The notes beneath the pieces were generated by a model, which saw nothing but the letters and a program-made list of their open reading frames with translations, had not been told where the DNA came from and ran no database searches. From Opitutales bacterium (GTDB lineage: Bacteria > Verrucomicrobiota > Verrucomicrobiia > Opitutales > T3Sed10-336): 36,288 bases of DNA. The DNA lies in the NCBI GenBank assembly GCA_022565335.1, contig JAIUMY010000025.1, positions 1 through 36,288 of the forward strand, in the 5' to 3' direction. The position numbers and the translations under genes were made by a program. Shown in pieces: positions 19,454 to 27,810 of the stretch. Numbering within the stretch: position 1 is the first letter of the stretch; each line of letters opens with the position of its first letter.

Positions 19454-21469
19454 CTATTGGAAGTTTTTTCCGGCCCCGCCGATAACTTGCTGCGAGATCT
19501 CCATATCCTTCTTAATCAGTTGGTAACGCTGTTTCAGAGCTTTTTTTTCAGCGGTTCTCTGGGTTCTGAGAAAAAGAAATTTTGCCGCCCCGGGGAGGGC
19601 TAAGAGCCCGCTGACCCTTAAAACCTTTTGTAACACGGTCGAAACAAATTTTTGATTCCTAACCCAGAGTTCATCTTCCCGGGCCGAATAAAGACGGGTT
19701 GATCCCGGATCCCCCTGACGCCCCGCCCGCCCCATCAACTGCCGGTCAATGCGCCGGGATTCGTGCCCTTCAGTCAGAATCACGTGCAATCCTCCGGCCT
19801 CGCGAGCCTCTTTGCTGAGCCGAATGTCAGTGCCCCGACCCGCCATATTGGTGGCAATGGTGATGGTCCCCTGATTTCCCGCCCGCACGACAATCCCCGC
19901 CTCCTCTTCATGGCGAACGGCATTGAGAATGGAAAAACCCAGATTTTCTTTTTCCAGTAAACGGGCCAGGTGCTCACTCGCCGCAACACTCCGGGTTCCG
20001 ACCAACACCGGCCGCCCGGATTGGTAAATGGCGACGATCTCCTCTACAATGGCCGCCCATTTGGGCTCTTCGCGGGCGAAAAAACGGGGCGGTAAATCTT
20101 TTCGCTGATTCGGCCGATGGCGCGGAACGATACGCAGCGGCAATCGATAAACCCGCCAAAACTCCCTCCGGCCCTCCTTCGCCGTTCCGGTAATTCCCGC
20201 CAAATGATGGAAAAACCGATAGAACTTCTGAAAACTCACCTGCGCCAGGGTTTCCGTTGGGGGGGAGAGATCCACTTCCTCCTTGGCTTCCACCGCTTGA
20301 TGGAGCCCCAGCCGCCAACTCCGGCCAGGCATGAGGCGTCCGGTAAATTCATCCACAATGACTATCTTTCCGTCAATCATCACATATTGTTGATCACGCA
20401 AAAAGAAATGCCGGGCCTGCAAGCTTTGCCGCACCAAGTCGACCACCCAATCCTCCGCCGCCAAGAACCCTTTCTGCCGGGAACAAAATTCGGCCACCGC
20501 TTCCCGCCCCTGGGGTCGCAAGGTAACTTCCTTGAACCGGGAATCGACCTCATAATCCTCCCCCGGCAAAAGAGTTGCCGCACAGGAATCCGCCGCCTGG
20601 CAAGCTTCCTCCAAGGCTTCATTCTCCTGTTGGCGACTGATGATCAAAGGCGTCACCGCCTCATCGATGAGTTGGTTGTCAACCTCATCCACGATCGCAG
20701 TATGCAGGCCGCGCAAAACACTCCTTCGTTCGTTAAGAACCTTCCCGCCCAAGCGGGCGACCGCCCGACGGCCGGAATGAAAGAGGGGCCCCAATGCCAA
20801 CTGGTCCCGGAGAAAATCCGCTACCAACTCCTTCCCGGTACAATAAACCACCCCCGCGCGATACACTTGTTTGCGCTCGGCGCCCTCCATAGCCGCCTGA
20901 ACCGCCTTGGCGGTAACCCCGCAGGCGGAAAAAAACGGATTCAATTCGGCCGCATCCCGGCGGGCCAGGTAATCATTGGCCGTGATCACATGACAGGGCT
21001 TTCCCGTCCAAGCCGCCGCCGCGGCGGCCAGAGCAATGGTCAGGGTCTTTCCCTCCCCGGTCGCCATTTCGACCAAACTCCCCTCGGCCAAGGCCAAGGC
21101 CCCCATCAACTGGGTGCGGTAAGGGGTCAAGCCAAGTCGCCGACGCGCCAAATCCCCAAGGAGCGGCAAAATATCGGGCAACAGGGTTTTCCAATGGCTC
21201 CCGGCTCGCCGGATTTCCTGCCTCTGCGTATGCAAAGCATCGCGCAACTCACGATCGCTTTGGGCCTCCCAGCGTTGCATCGCCGCTTCGATTTCGCCCG
21301 CCTTCTTCCATAATTCCCGGGAATGTTTCAAGCGCGATTTCCAAAAACCCTTGAGATCATCCCAAATCGCATCCAACCCCGCCGGCACTTTCTCTACCTT
21401 GCGGATTTCCGACCGCAAGGCGTCCCTGCGGGGAGGAGAAAATTGGTGGGCTATCGCAGGTTCGGACAT
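19454..21469 (-). CDS. Shortened SecA-like translocase ATPase, accessory paralogue
   Basis: 671 residues, shorter than housekeeping SecA (usually 800-900 or more). SecA hallmarks are present: Walker A MATGEGKT (135-142), DEVDNQLIDEA (261-271), DYEVDSRFKEVTL in the preprotein cross-linking region (about 305-317), VDEFTGRLMPGR (372-383), ITGTA (426-430), TIATNMAGRGTDI (537-549) and HESRRIDRQLMGRAGRQGD (569-587). These predict an intact DEAD-motor ATPase. The C-terminal zinc-binding CxC...CH tail and much of the helical scaffold are absent; instead there is a basic, hydrophobic end (about 620-655). The first 90 residues form a charged helical extension. The start is ATG with AGGGG 4 nt before it, 7 nt after the M50 gene and directly before the giant gene. 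The context says it is dedicated to exporting the giant protein rather than general Sec traffic. This role is inferred; the ATPase assignment is strong. Confidence 0.93.
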   Translation of the reverse strand: MSEPAIAHQFSPPRRDALRSEIRKVEKVPAGLDAIWDDLKGFWKSRLKHSRELWKKAGEIEAAMQRWEAQSDRELRDALHTQRQEIRRAGSHWKTLLPDILPLLGDLARRRLGLTPYRTQLMGALALAEGSLVEMATGEGKTLTIALAAAAAAWTGKPCHVITANDYLARRDAAELNPFFSACGVTAKAVQAAMEGAERKQVYRAGVVYCTGKELVADFLRDQLALGPLFHSGRRAVARLGGKVLNERRSVLRGLHTAIVDEVDNQLIDEAVTPLIISRQQENEALEEACQAADSCAATLLPGEDYEVDSRFKEVTLRPQGREAVAEFCSRQKGFLAAEDWVVDLVRQSLQARHFFLRDQQYVMIDGKIVIVDEFTGRLMPGRSWRLGLHQAVEAKEEVDLSPPTETLAQVSFQKFYRFFHHLAGITGTAKEGRREFWRVYRLPLRIVPRHRPNQRKDLPPRFFAREEPKWAAIVEEIVAIYQSGRPVLVGTRSVAASEHLARLLEKENLGFSILNAVRHEEEAGIVVRAGNQGTITIATNMAGRGTDIRLSKEAREAGGLHVILTEGHESRRIDRQLMGRAGRQGDPGSTRLYSAREDELWVRNQKFVSTVLQKVLRVSGLLALPGAAKFLFLRTQRTAEKKALKQRYQLIKKDMEISQQVIGGAGKNFQ

Positions 21470-21476
21470 GGTTCCC

Positions 21477-23627
21477 CTACAATTGAAAACGATCCTGCAC
21501 CATTTGGCGCAACTTCCGGTACCACTGGTGTAAATAGGGTTCGGGGTTCACCTGAAACCGTACCCGTCCGGTCCGGCCATGGTGAAGCGGGGCCCCCTCC
21601 CCTTCCAAATCCATCCGAACGAGGAAAAAGGGTTCGACCGCGCGAACGCCCTGCCCGTCATCCTCCCGTACCTCAATCGGTCCCTGCGAAGCCCATCCCA
21701 AGGCGGGTGAAGGCAAACGCTCTTGTTGCCCGGGGACAATATGTACACTTTCAGGAATGACTTCGTTTCCGGAAGATCCGTAAAACCGGATACGGGGATT
21801 GCGCAAACCTTCCTCAAAAAGCAAATTGGCATTCCGCTGCCCCACCACCGCGAAAAAATGCCAGCTCCCCTCGGAAACCACTTCGCCCAGGATCATCCCC
21901 CGGTTGACCCGGCGCCCCAACTGGTCATCCGCCTGCCCGGCCGCTAGAAGACCGCTGCGCGGGGCTCGGATTTCGACCGCCTGTTCGCGCTCGGACAACT
22001 CCAACAACCGCATCACATTGGCGTCATACCTTTGCTGCCAAACCTCCCGTCCAATACCCTCCGCGGCCAGCAATCGCCGACTCATCGCTTCGAGCAAAGC
22101 CGTTTCCGCCTCCAATTGCCGACGCGTCATGCCGAGTTCAGGATTTTCCAGACGAATTAACAAGTCGCCTGCCTCAACTTCCGATAAATGTCCCTGATGC
22201 AAGACCACTTCCCCATCCGTCCGCGCGACCAAAAACACCGCATCCTCGGCAAAGAGAACCCCATGGGCGTGGAAATACCGGGGAGCGGGAATCACGCCCA
22301 AAAGGAGAAAAACCAGCCCGATAAAACCTGCCGTCACCGCAAAAGCCCGATTACGAACCCGTTCAATACGGGGCTCAGTGAAAAGAAATTTTATCCCCTT
22401 CGTCGCCGGAATCACAAAAAGCCCGATAATCGTCAAAACCGCTGCAATAAATCCCAACCCCAAGTACCGGTCGGCAACAAACATGATAATGACAAAGGTG
22501 ATGTACAAGCGAAAGGTCCAACTCGCCACCCCAAAGAAAAACAGCCAGATGGCCTCGCCCAACCCATTCGATGGTTTCTCTGAATGCTTGCCGCCAAAGC
22601 CATACTTCTCCACCACATGACCGATTTGCTTGAACGAACGCGGCTGCAAATTCGGAGTATCGGTCAGATCCGACAAAATGTAATACCCGTCAAACTTCAG
22701 CAAAGGATTGATATTGAAGAGGATCGTCGAAACCGAGGCCACCACCATCAAATTGAAACACCACGCATTGAGCAGCCCCGGCCCGGTAGCGGCCCAGACG
22801 AAAGCGGCGATGGCCGCAATGGCCAATTCCACAATCATCCCCGAAGCCCCGACCCAAATCCGTTTCCACCGTTCCCGGAATGCCCAGGCCGCCGAGGCAT
22901 CGACATACGGGATCGGAGTAAACACCAAAAAAGTAATCCCCATGGTATGGACCTCTCCACCAAACCGCTTAACCGCATACCCATGGCCAAATTCGTGAAT
23001 CACCTTGGCAATGACGAAAGCCAATAACAGCAAAGGCAGGTTCCCCGGGGCCAGAACGCCCTGTCCCCGGGCAAAAAGTTCCTCCCAGTTGGCCACCACC
23101 ACCGCCAGACCACCGCCCACCAGGGCCAACCAAAGCAGGGCCCCGAGCGGGTTGACCAGCCATTTGACATAGGGAAAGGTACGGTTCAGAAAATTATCCG
23201 GATCCCATAGGGGAATTCGCAGGAAGAAAATCCCGAACAAACGGGATTTCCACTCCCTCGCATGGCGTTTTTTTTGCCGCTCGAAGAGCTGGGCTACATC
23301 CGCCGGAAAATCACTGACCACCAAATTGCTCTGGTACAGGTTGGCCAGCATTTGAATAACCTCCCCCTGCCCCGGCGCCTGATCCCCCTCCCGGTCTAGC
23401 GTGGATTGCCAGATCTCCTCCACCGTTTGGGTGCCGTCCAACCTCCGGATAAAGGCCCAGGCTTCCGGGCGAAACCGAAAATATTGGTCACTGTAGGCAT
23501 CATTCGCCACAAACCAGCACTGCCCGCGAAAGTATTGCTTGCGAACCTTCACCGAAGGGCGAAGGCGGATTTTCTGCGGAGCCACCCGATGCCAGGATTC
23601 GCTGAATAATTTCCGATCTTCACCCAT
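21477..23627 (-). CDS. PqqD-like / M50 site-2-protease / HlyD fusion membrane protein
   Basis: 716 residues in three parts. Residues 25-105 resemble a PqqD-type winged helix (WFVANDAYSDQYFRFRPEAW, then DGTQTVEEIW), the fold used to bind leader peptides in RiPP systems. Residues 150-450 are a multi-pass membrane domain with the M50 zinc motif HEFGH (211-215) and the second motif NINPLLKFDGYY (305-316, third ligand Asp313), so the metalloprotease site looks intact. Residues 452-680 are a HlyD-type adaptor: lipoyl halves at about 465-496 and 549-585 flank a short helical hairpin. The ATG start has a GGAAAGG upstream and lies 15 nt after the GAF-HlyD gene. Such fusions are known beside exported giant proteins. 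It probably sits in the inner membrane with the adaptor part in the periplasm. Whether it cleaves cargo or acts as scaffold cannot be told from sequence. Confidence 0.88.
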   Translation of the reverse strand: MGEDRKLFSESWHRVAPQKIRLRPSVKVRKQYFRGQCWFVANDAYSDQYFRFRPEAWAFIRRLDGTQTVEEIWQSTLDREGDQAPGQGEVIQMLANLYQSNLVVSDFPADVAQLFERQKKRHAREWKSRLFGIFFLRIPLWDPDNFLNRTFPYVKWLVNPLGALLWLALVGGGLAVVVANWEELFARGQGVLAPGNLPLLLLAFVIAKVIHEFGHGYAVKRFGGEVHTMGITFLVFTPIPYVDASAAWAFRERWKRIWVGASGMIVELAIAAIAAFVWAATGPGLLNAWCFNLMVVASVSTILFNINPLLKFDGYYILSDLTDTPNLQPRSFKQIGHVVEKYGFGGKHSEKPSNGLGEAIWLFFFGVASWTFRLYITFVIIMFVADRYLGLGFIAAVLTIIGLFVIPATKGIKFLFTEPRIERVRNRAFAVTAGFIGLVFLLLGVIPAPRYFHAHGVLFAEDAVFLVARTDGEVVLHQGHLSEVEAGDLLIRLENPELGMTRRQLEAETALLEAMSRRLLAAEGIGREVWQQRYDANVMRLLELSEREQAVEIRAPRSGLLAAGQADDQLGRRVNRGMILGEVVSEGSWHFFAVVGQRNANLLFEEGLRNPRIRFYGSSGNEVIPESVHIVPGQQERLPSPALGWASQGPIEVREDDGQGVRAVEPFFLVRMDLEGEGAPLHHGRTGRVRFQVNPEPYLHQWYRKLRQMVQDRFQL

Positions 23628-23642
23628 AACAGCAACCTTTCC

Positions 23643-25469
23643 CTACCACCAGAATCGCATCCGGAGGAAATCCACAATGCGGTGGGTGGCCCGCCAAGCC
23701 AGCGTCCGATTCCCTGCGTCAATCTTCGCCACCCCGCTCATTCCCGGACGCAACCAGTCCGCTGATTCCTCCAAGTGAGCCCGCAACACAAAGGCATTGC
23801 CCTCCCCATCGGGATAGGCCGCCGGTGATACCTGTTCAATCCGGAAGGGAAATTTCACATCGGGCCGACTGGAAAAAACCACCCGTCCGGTTTCAAATCC
23901 TTCAATCAAATCAATATCCCGTTCCGGCAGGCGGATTTCCAAATACAGCCCCGCCAATTCCGAAACCTGCAAAAGCACATCACCCGGAGAGGTCGGAGAC
24001 CCAATACGCTCCCGCAGATCCCCCTGTACCACTACCCCGGTGAAGGGAGCCCGAAGTTCCGAGCGGGATAAACGGTGCTCCAACAACTGTAACCGCGCTT
24101 CACTTTGGGCCCGCGACGCCCGCGCTACCCGCAGATCGGCCAAACGGCCCTCCGCTTCAGCCAACTCCGCCTCCGCTTGATAACGGCGAATTTCCGCCAG
24201 AACTTCGGCCTGTTCGATCAACAAATCCCGGTCATCCAGCGAGGCCAAAACCTGTCCGGCCTCAACCAAATCGCCAGGTCGGACCTGCGATCCGGCAATA
24301 TACCCCTCAAAAGGTGCGGTTAGGTGAGCCATGCTCTCCGAGCGAACCAAAAGCGTGGAACTGGCCCGATACGGAAAGGAAACGAACAACGCAAAAGCCA
24401 GCACCAACGCCGCGACAATCGCCGCCACCTTCCACCAGGTATGCCGGGAACCGACCGCCCACGCCGCCCCTCGGCGCCAACTCTGCGCCCAGCGATAGCC
24501 AAACCAACGGGATTGTAAGCGGAGATCATGCAATCGGGGCGTCAATTGGTCTCCGATCACCCGCAGGGCCAACACCTCGGCTTCCACAAAAGGATGCGTC
24601 TCCCGCTCCACCGTCAGCACCCCCACCACTTCGTTTTCATGTCGCAACGGCACCGAAACCAGACAACCGTTACCCGCCTGTTTGGCATATTCCGCATGGT
24701 CCCGGGTCACCGTTTCCTGTTCCAAACCCTCCGGAAAAAGAATTTCCTCATCCTGATCCCGACACTCCTCCATGGCTGCTTCCAACTGCTGAAGCACCTG
24801 CATTTTTCGCTGAAAACGCTCGGTCCCGCTCACCGCCACCACCTTGACATAAGGCCGCGCCAGCCAGCCCAAGGTGACCCGTTCCGCCCCCAGTCGCTGC
24901 ACTACCTCATTCACCAAAGCCATCGCCGCCGGTTGAAAGCGGTGATGCGCATTGACCACCGCCAGCAAATCCAGCGCCTTGGCCATGCGCTCCGACTCAT
25001 TCTTCCATTGCAGGGCATTGCGATGCCGTTGATATACCGCCGGCGCATCCGCCAACAGAGGTAAAAGGGTGTCCTCGGTAAAACTCGCTTCGTTGGGCTC
25101 CCCTACGATTTCCAAAAGGCAGGGTTGCCGCGTTTCGGCCAGAATCAGCGGAAGAAAATAATGCACCTGGCCGGACCCCTCATTCGACACCGTCTGCGGT
25201 TCGCCCCTTGCTAAAACAACCCCGGCCTGTTGGTCGAACTCTTCCTGCCAAAACCCCTTGGGATGGGCGCGCCCCTCCGGGGCCGAAGCCAAAACACTCC
25301 AGCCCTTTTCCAGTTTGACCACCACCCGGGACCGAATCCCTCCGGAAAGAGTCAGCGACAACTCCGCCAAGCGAAGCCAGAAAGCCGGCGGATCACCAGC
25401 GAATCCCCGCAATTCCTGCAGCTTTTGCAAAACTTCCCCGCGCGAGAGCGATTCCCTCCCGGAACTCAT
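23643..25469 (-). CDS. GAF-domain HlyD-type adaptor with one membrane anchor
   Basis: 608 residues. Residues about 1-155 form a soluble domain that I cannot name with certainty but that could be a degenerate GAF. Residues 165-315 look like a GAF sensor domain (GCLVSVPLRHENEVVGVLTVER at 268-289 is typical of the last strands). A single transmembrane helix at 346-365 follows. Residues 375-590 are a periplasmic HlyD adaptor: lipoyl halves APFEGYIAGSQVRPGD (385-400) and LRAPFTGVVVQGDL (472-485) flank an Ala/Glu/Arg-rich coiled hairpin (415-465). The N-terminal half is therefore cytoplasmic and could sense a ligand that gates the channel. It overlaps the preceding adaptor by 4 nt (ATGA), so the two are translationally coupled, and is preceded by a GGGGG/CGGAG purine stretch. 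Confidence 0.88.
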   Translation of the reverse strand: MSSGRESLSRGEVLQKLQELRGFAGDPPAFWLRLAELSLTLSGGIRSRVVVKLEKGWSVLASAPEGRAHPKGFWQEEFDQQAGVVLARGEPQTVSNEGSGQVHYFLPLILAETRQPCLLEIVGEPNEASFTEDTLLPLLADAPAVYQRHRNALQWKNESERMAKALDLLAVVNAHHRFQPAAMALVNEVVQRLGAERVTLGWLARPYVKVVAVSGTERFQRKMQVLQQLEAAMEECRDQDEEILFPEGLEQETVTRDHAEYAKQAGNGCLVSVPLRHENEVVGVLTVERETHPFVEAEVLALRVIGDQLTPRLHDLRLQSRWFGYRWAQSWRRGAAWAVGSRHTWWKVAAIVAALVLAFALFVSFPYRASSTLLVRSESMAHLTAPFEGYIAGSQVRPGDLVEAGQVLASLDDRDLLIEQAEVLAEIRRYQAEAELAEAEGRLADLRVARASRAQSEARLQLLEHRLSRSELRAPFTGVVVQGDLRERIGSPTSPGDVLLQVSELAGLYLEIRLPERDIDLIEGFETGRVVFSSRPDVKFPFRIEQVSPAAYPDGEGNAFVLRAHLEESADWLRPGMSGVAKIDAGNRTLAWRATHRIVDFLRMRFWW

Positions 25470-26218
25470 TGCTCCGCCCCCTTTTGTCGGACTTGCGCCC
25501 GAATTCCCGGCTTGGCCAGACCGTCTTCATTATCCACCAAAACCCGCACCCGCAATAAGCCACTGGCCGGATCGACCCGTGGATCGATGAAAACAACTTC
25601 ACCGTGCAGAGGTTCCAGTACCCCGGTTTCGGGAAAAAAGACCTCCACTGCCTGATCCACCGGAAAAGCCCGGGACTCCGGAAGGGTCATGAAAAGCTGC
25701 ACATACACCCTCGAAAGATCCACCACCCGAAACAACTCCTGCCCGACGGTGGCCATCTCCCCCTCCTCCAGATGACGCTCAACCACGATTCCCCCAAGAG
25801 GGGAAAGGATCCGGCGGCGCTCTACCTGTTCGGCCGCCAACTCAAATTGCAAACGCGATAAATCCAATTCGATCCGCCGCGCCAACGCTTCATCCTCACT
25901 GATCAAACGCTCGGCAAACAGATTCTGCGCCCCGCGGTTTTCAAATTCCCGTTTTTCCAGGGCCGCCTCCGTCCGTTTTTTTTCCAAGACCTCGGGCTGG
26001 TCGTATAAACGCAGCAACAGATCTCCCGCCACGACCGTATCCCCTTCGCGCACCGGCAATTCGATGATGACCGCTTGCACCGGACTGGACACTATAACCT
26101 CCCGGTAAGGCTGGACCAAACCTTCCACTACCGGCAAATTTGCCGAAAGCAGAGAAGTCGAGGCAAACAGCGCCAAGAAAAACGAAGAAAAGGAAGGCAG
26201 GATTGAAAGACGGCGCAT
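25466..26218 (-). CDS. Periplasmic adaptor of the HlyD/RND type with signal peptide
   Basis: 250 residues, short for the family. Residues 1-26 are a signal peptide (MRRLS, then a hydrophobic stretch to LLSA). The lipoyl halves are SSPVQAVIIELPVREGDTV (44-62) and ILSPLGGIVVERHLEEGE (137-154), with a helical hairpin between them (75-133) and a beta-barrel domain at about 168-245 ending in KPGIRAQV. It should bridge the inner-membrane parts and the TolC-like channel in the periplasm. It starts 9 nt after the outer-membrane factor gene and overlaps the GAF adaptor by 4 nt. It has no membrane anchor of its own, so it probably works with the two anchored adaptors downstream. Confidence 0.88.
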   Translation of the reverse strand: MRRLSILPSFSSFFLALFASTSLLSANLPVVEGLVQPYREVIVSSPVQAVIIELPVREGDTVVAGDLLLRLYDQPEVLEKKRTEAALEKREFENRGAQNLFAERLISEDEALARRIELDLSRLQFELAAEQVERRRILSPLGGIVVERHLEEGEMATVGQELFRVVDLSRVYVQLFMTLPESRAFPVDQAVEVFFPETGVLEPLHGEVVFIDPRVDPASGLLRVRVLVDNEDGLAKPGIRAQVRQKGAEQ

Positions 26219-26227
26219 AAAAAAACT

Positions 26228-27733
26228 TTACGGAGTAAAGGTGAAACCCATCTTTTCGCTCAAAATGCCTTGCAATAAATGGACGTCGATCAAGGTTCGT
26301 TGTAGTGCCACTTCCGCCGACAACGCTCGAGTACGAACCAGGCTCAGTTCCCGTTGCTGATTCAATACATTATAGGTTGTCGTCAATCCGCTGTCCAAAC
26401 GGCGCTGTTCCCCCCGCAAAGCTTCTTCGGCCAATCGTACGGACTCGTTAACCAAACCCACCCGCTCACGGGCATCCTCAATATCATGCAAAAGATTCTC
26501 CAGGACAGTGTACAATTCCATTTCAGTCCGGCGAATCTGCAACAGCGCCTGTCTCTTGCCAGCCCGGGCTTCCCGCACCCGGGCCTGATCAACGGAACGG
26601 TCCAAAGGCATTCGCAAGGATAGCCCCAGCCCCCAATCCGGACGATCCCGATCCCCATAATCCCTTATACTTTCTCCAAAAGTCTCCTCCAGCCCGTTGT
26701 AGCCCAAACTGCCGGTCAAATCCAGTTGAGGCAACGCCAGATTCTCGGCGAAAAGCAAACGTACGTCTTCCCCTTCGGCCCGGGCTAGTTGGCTTTGGTA
26801 AATGGGATTTCTCGTCCGCATCGTTTGCACCAGATCCATCCGCTCAAGAACCGGCTCCGGCAAGGCGGTCTCCAATCCCACCACCTCGATAGGCGTTCGG
26901 TCCAGGCGCGGTTCCCGGTGGGTTAAATCCCAAAGCATATTTTGGCGTTGCCGATAAAGGGCACGGGCCTCAATCAACTCCTCCCGGGCCTCGGCGACCC
27001 GGACTTCCGCCTGGGTGACATCAATATCGGCCATCATTCCCTCTTCCACCCGTCGGCGGTTCTCTTGCAGAAGGGTTTGCGCCAATTCCAGCGCTTCCTC
27101 TTTTACCCGGATATTTTCCCAAGCAAAGTGATTTTCCCATGAAGCCGAAAGAATACGTGCGGCAACCTGTTCAAACACCCCCCGGTTTTCCCAGGTTACC
27201 GCCATCGTTTCGGTACGCTGTACCCGCTGCGGGGCCAAGGTCACCTCCCGGCCCCGGCCTTGAAGCAGGGGTTGCGTTACCGATAAAGTCGTCACCGACT
27301 GATACTCCGGTCGGAAAGGCGCCGTCGCCGCCGCATTACTGGAGTTTTTTATCCGACTCGTCCCCGTTCGCAATTGATAGCGGGTTCCGGCTTCCATCAT
27401 GCCCTCAACTCCTGTGGAGATATTCAAACGGTCTTCCCGAAACTCCCGGATTTGCCCGGCTCCCAAAAATTCCCGCTGATTCAGTCGCCGGTCCGAAGAA
27501 TCAAAACCAGTATCCACAAAAAACACCGGCACCATATCCTCCCCGGCAATGATTTCCCGGTCCTCACTCATTTGCCGCTCCAACATCTGCACTTCCAAAT
27601 CAAGATTGTTGACCGCCGCTTTGGCCAGCAAATCGGCGGGAGTCAGCCTTAAGGAATCTCCCGCATGAAGCCCCACCGGGAGTGCTCCACTTAAAAAAGA
27701 TAGAATTATTCGTGCTTTTGATTTAAATTTCAT
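26228..27733 (-). CDS. TolC-like outer-membrane efflux/secretion channel
   Basis: 501 residues from the ATG at 27733; the frame can be extended to a TTG at 27805, but only the ATG gives a proper signal peptide (MKFKSKARIILSF...GLHAG, about 1-24). The mature part begins LRLTPADLLAKAAVNNLDLE, as in outer-membrane efflux proteins. Two long coiled-coil repeats are visible: GMMADIDVTQAEVRVAEA with a QRQNMLWDL follow-up, and GLTTTYNVLNQQRELSLVRT, the classic closing motif of the second TolC repeat. A homotrimeric channel through the outer membrane and periplasm is expected. It lies between the beta-barrel gene and the periplasmic adaptor, the usual partner arrangement in tripartite export systems. 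No clear Shine-Dalgarno sequence precedes the ATG. Confidence 0.9.
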   Translation of the reverse strand: MKFKSKARIILSFLSGALPVGLHAGDSLRLTPADLLAKAAVNNLDLEVQMLERQMSEDREIIAGEDMVPVFFVDTGFDSSDRRLNQREFLGAGQIREFREDRLNISTGVEGMMEAGTRYQLRTGTSRIKNSSNAAATAPFRPEYQSVTTLSVTQPLLQGRGREVTLAPQRVQRTETMAVTWENRGVFEQVAARILSASWENHFAWENIRVKEEALELAQTLLQENRRRVEEGMMADIDVTQAEVRVAEAREELIEARALYRQRQNMLWDLTHREPRLDRTPIEVVGLETALPEPVLERMDLVQTMRTRNPIYQSQLARAEGEDVRLLFAENLALPQLDLTGSLGYNGLEETFGESIRDYGDRDRPDWGLGLSLRMPLDRSVDQARVREARAGKRQALLQIRRTEMELYTVLENLLHDIEDARERVGLVNESVRLAEEALRGEQRRLDSGLTTTYNVLNQQRELSLVRTRALSAEVALQRTLIDVHLLQGILSEKMGFTFTP

Positions 27734-27810
27734 AAAAACAGAAATAGGTTTTCTGTTGAGAAAACAAATTTGACCACCAGAGACACCATCGGGCACTGGA
27801 TTCAAGAAAG

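Noticed and set aside
27734-27805. Extended TTG start for the TolC-like gene
   Set aside because: The 24 extra residues do not resemble a signal peptide, while the ATG at 27733 starts a good one.
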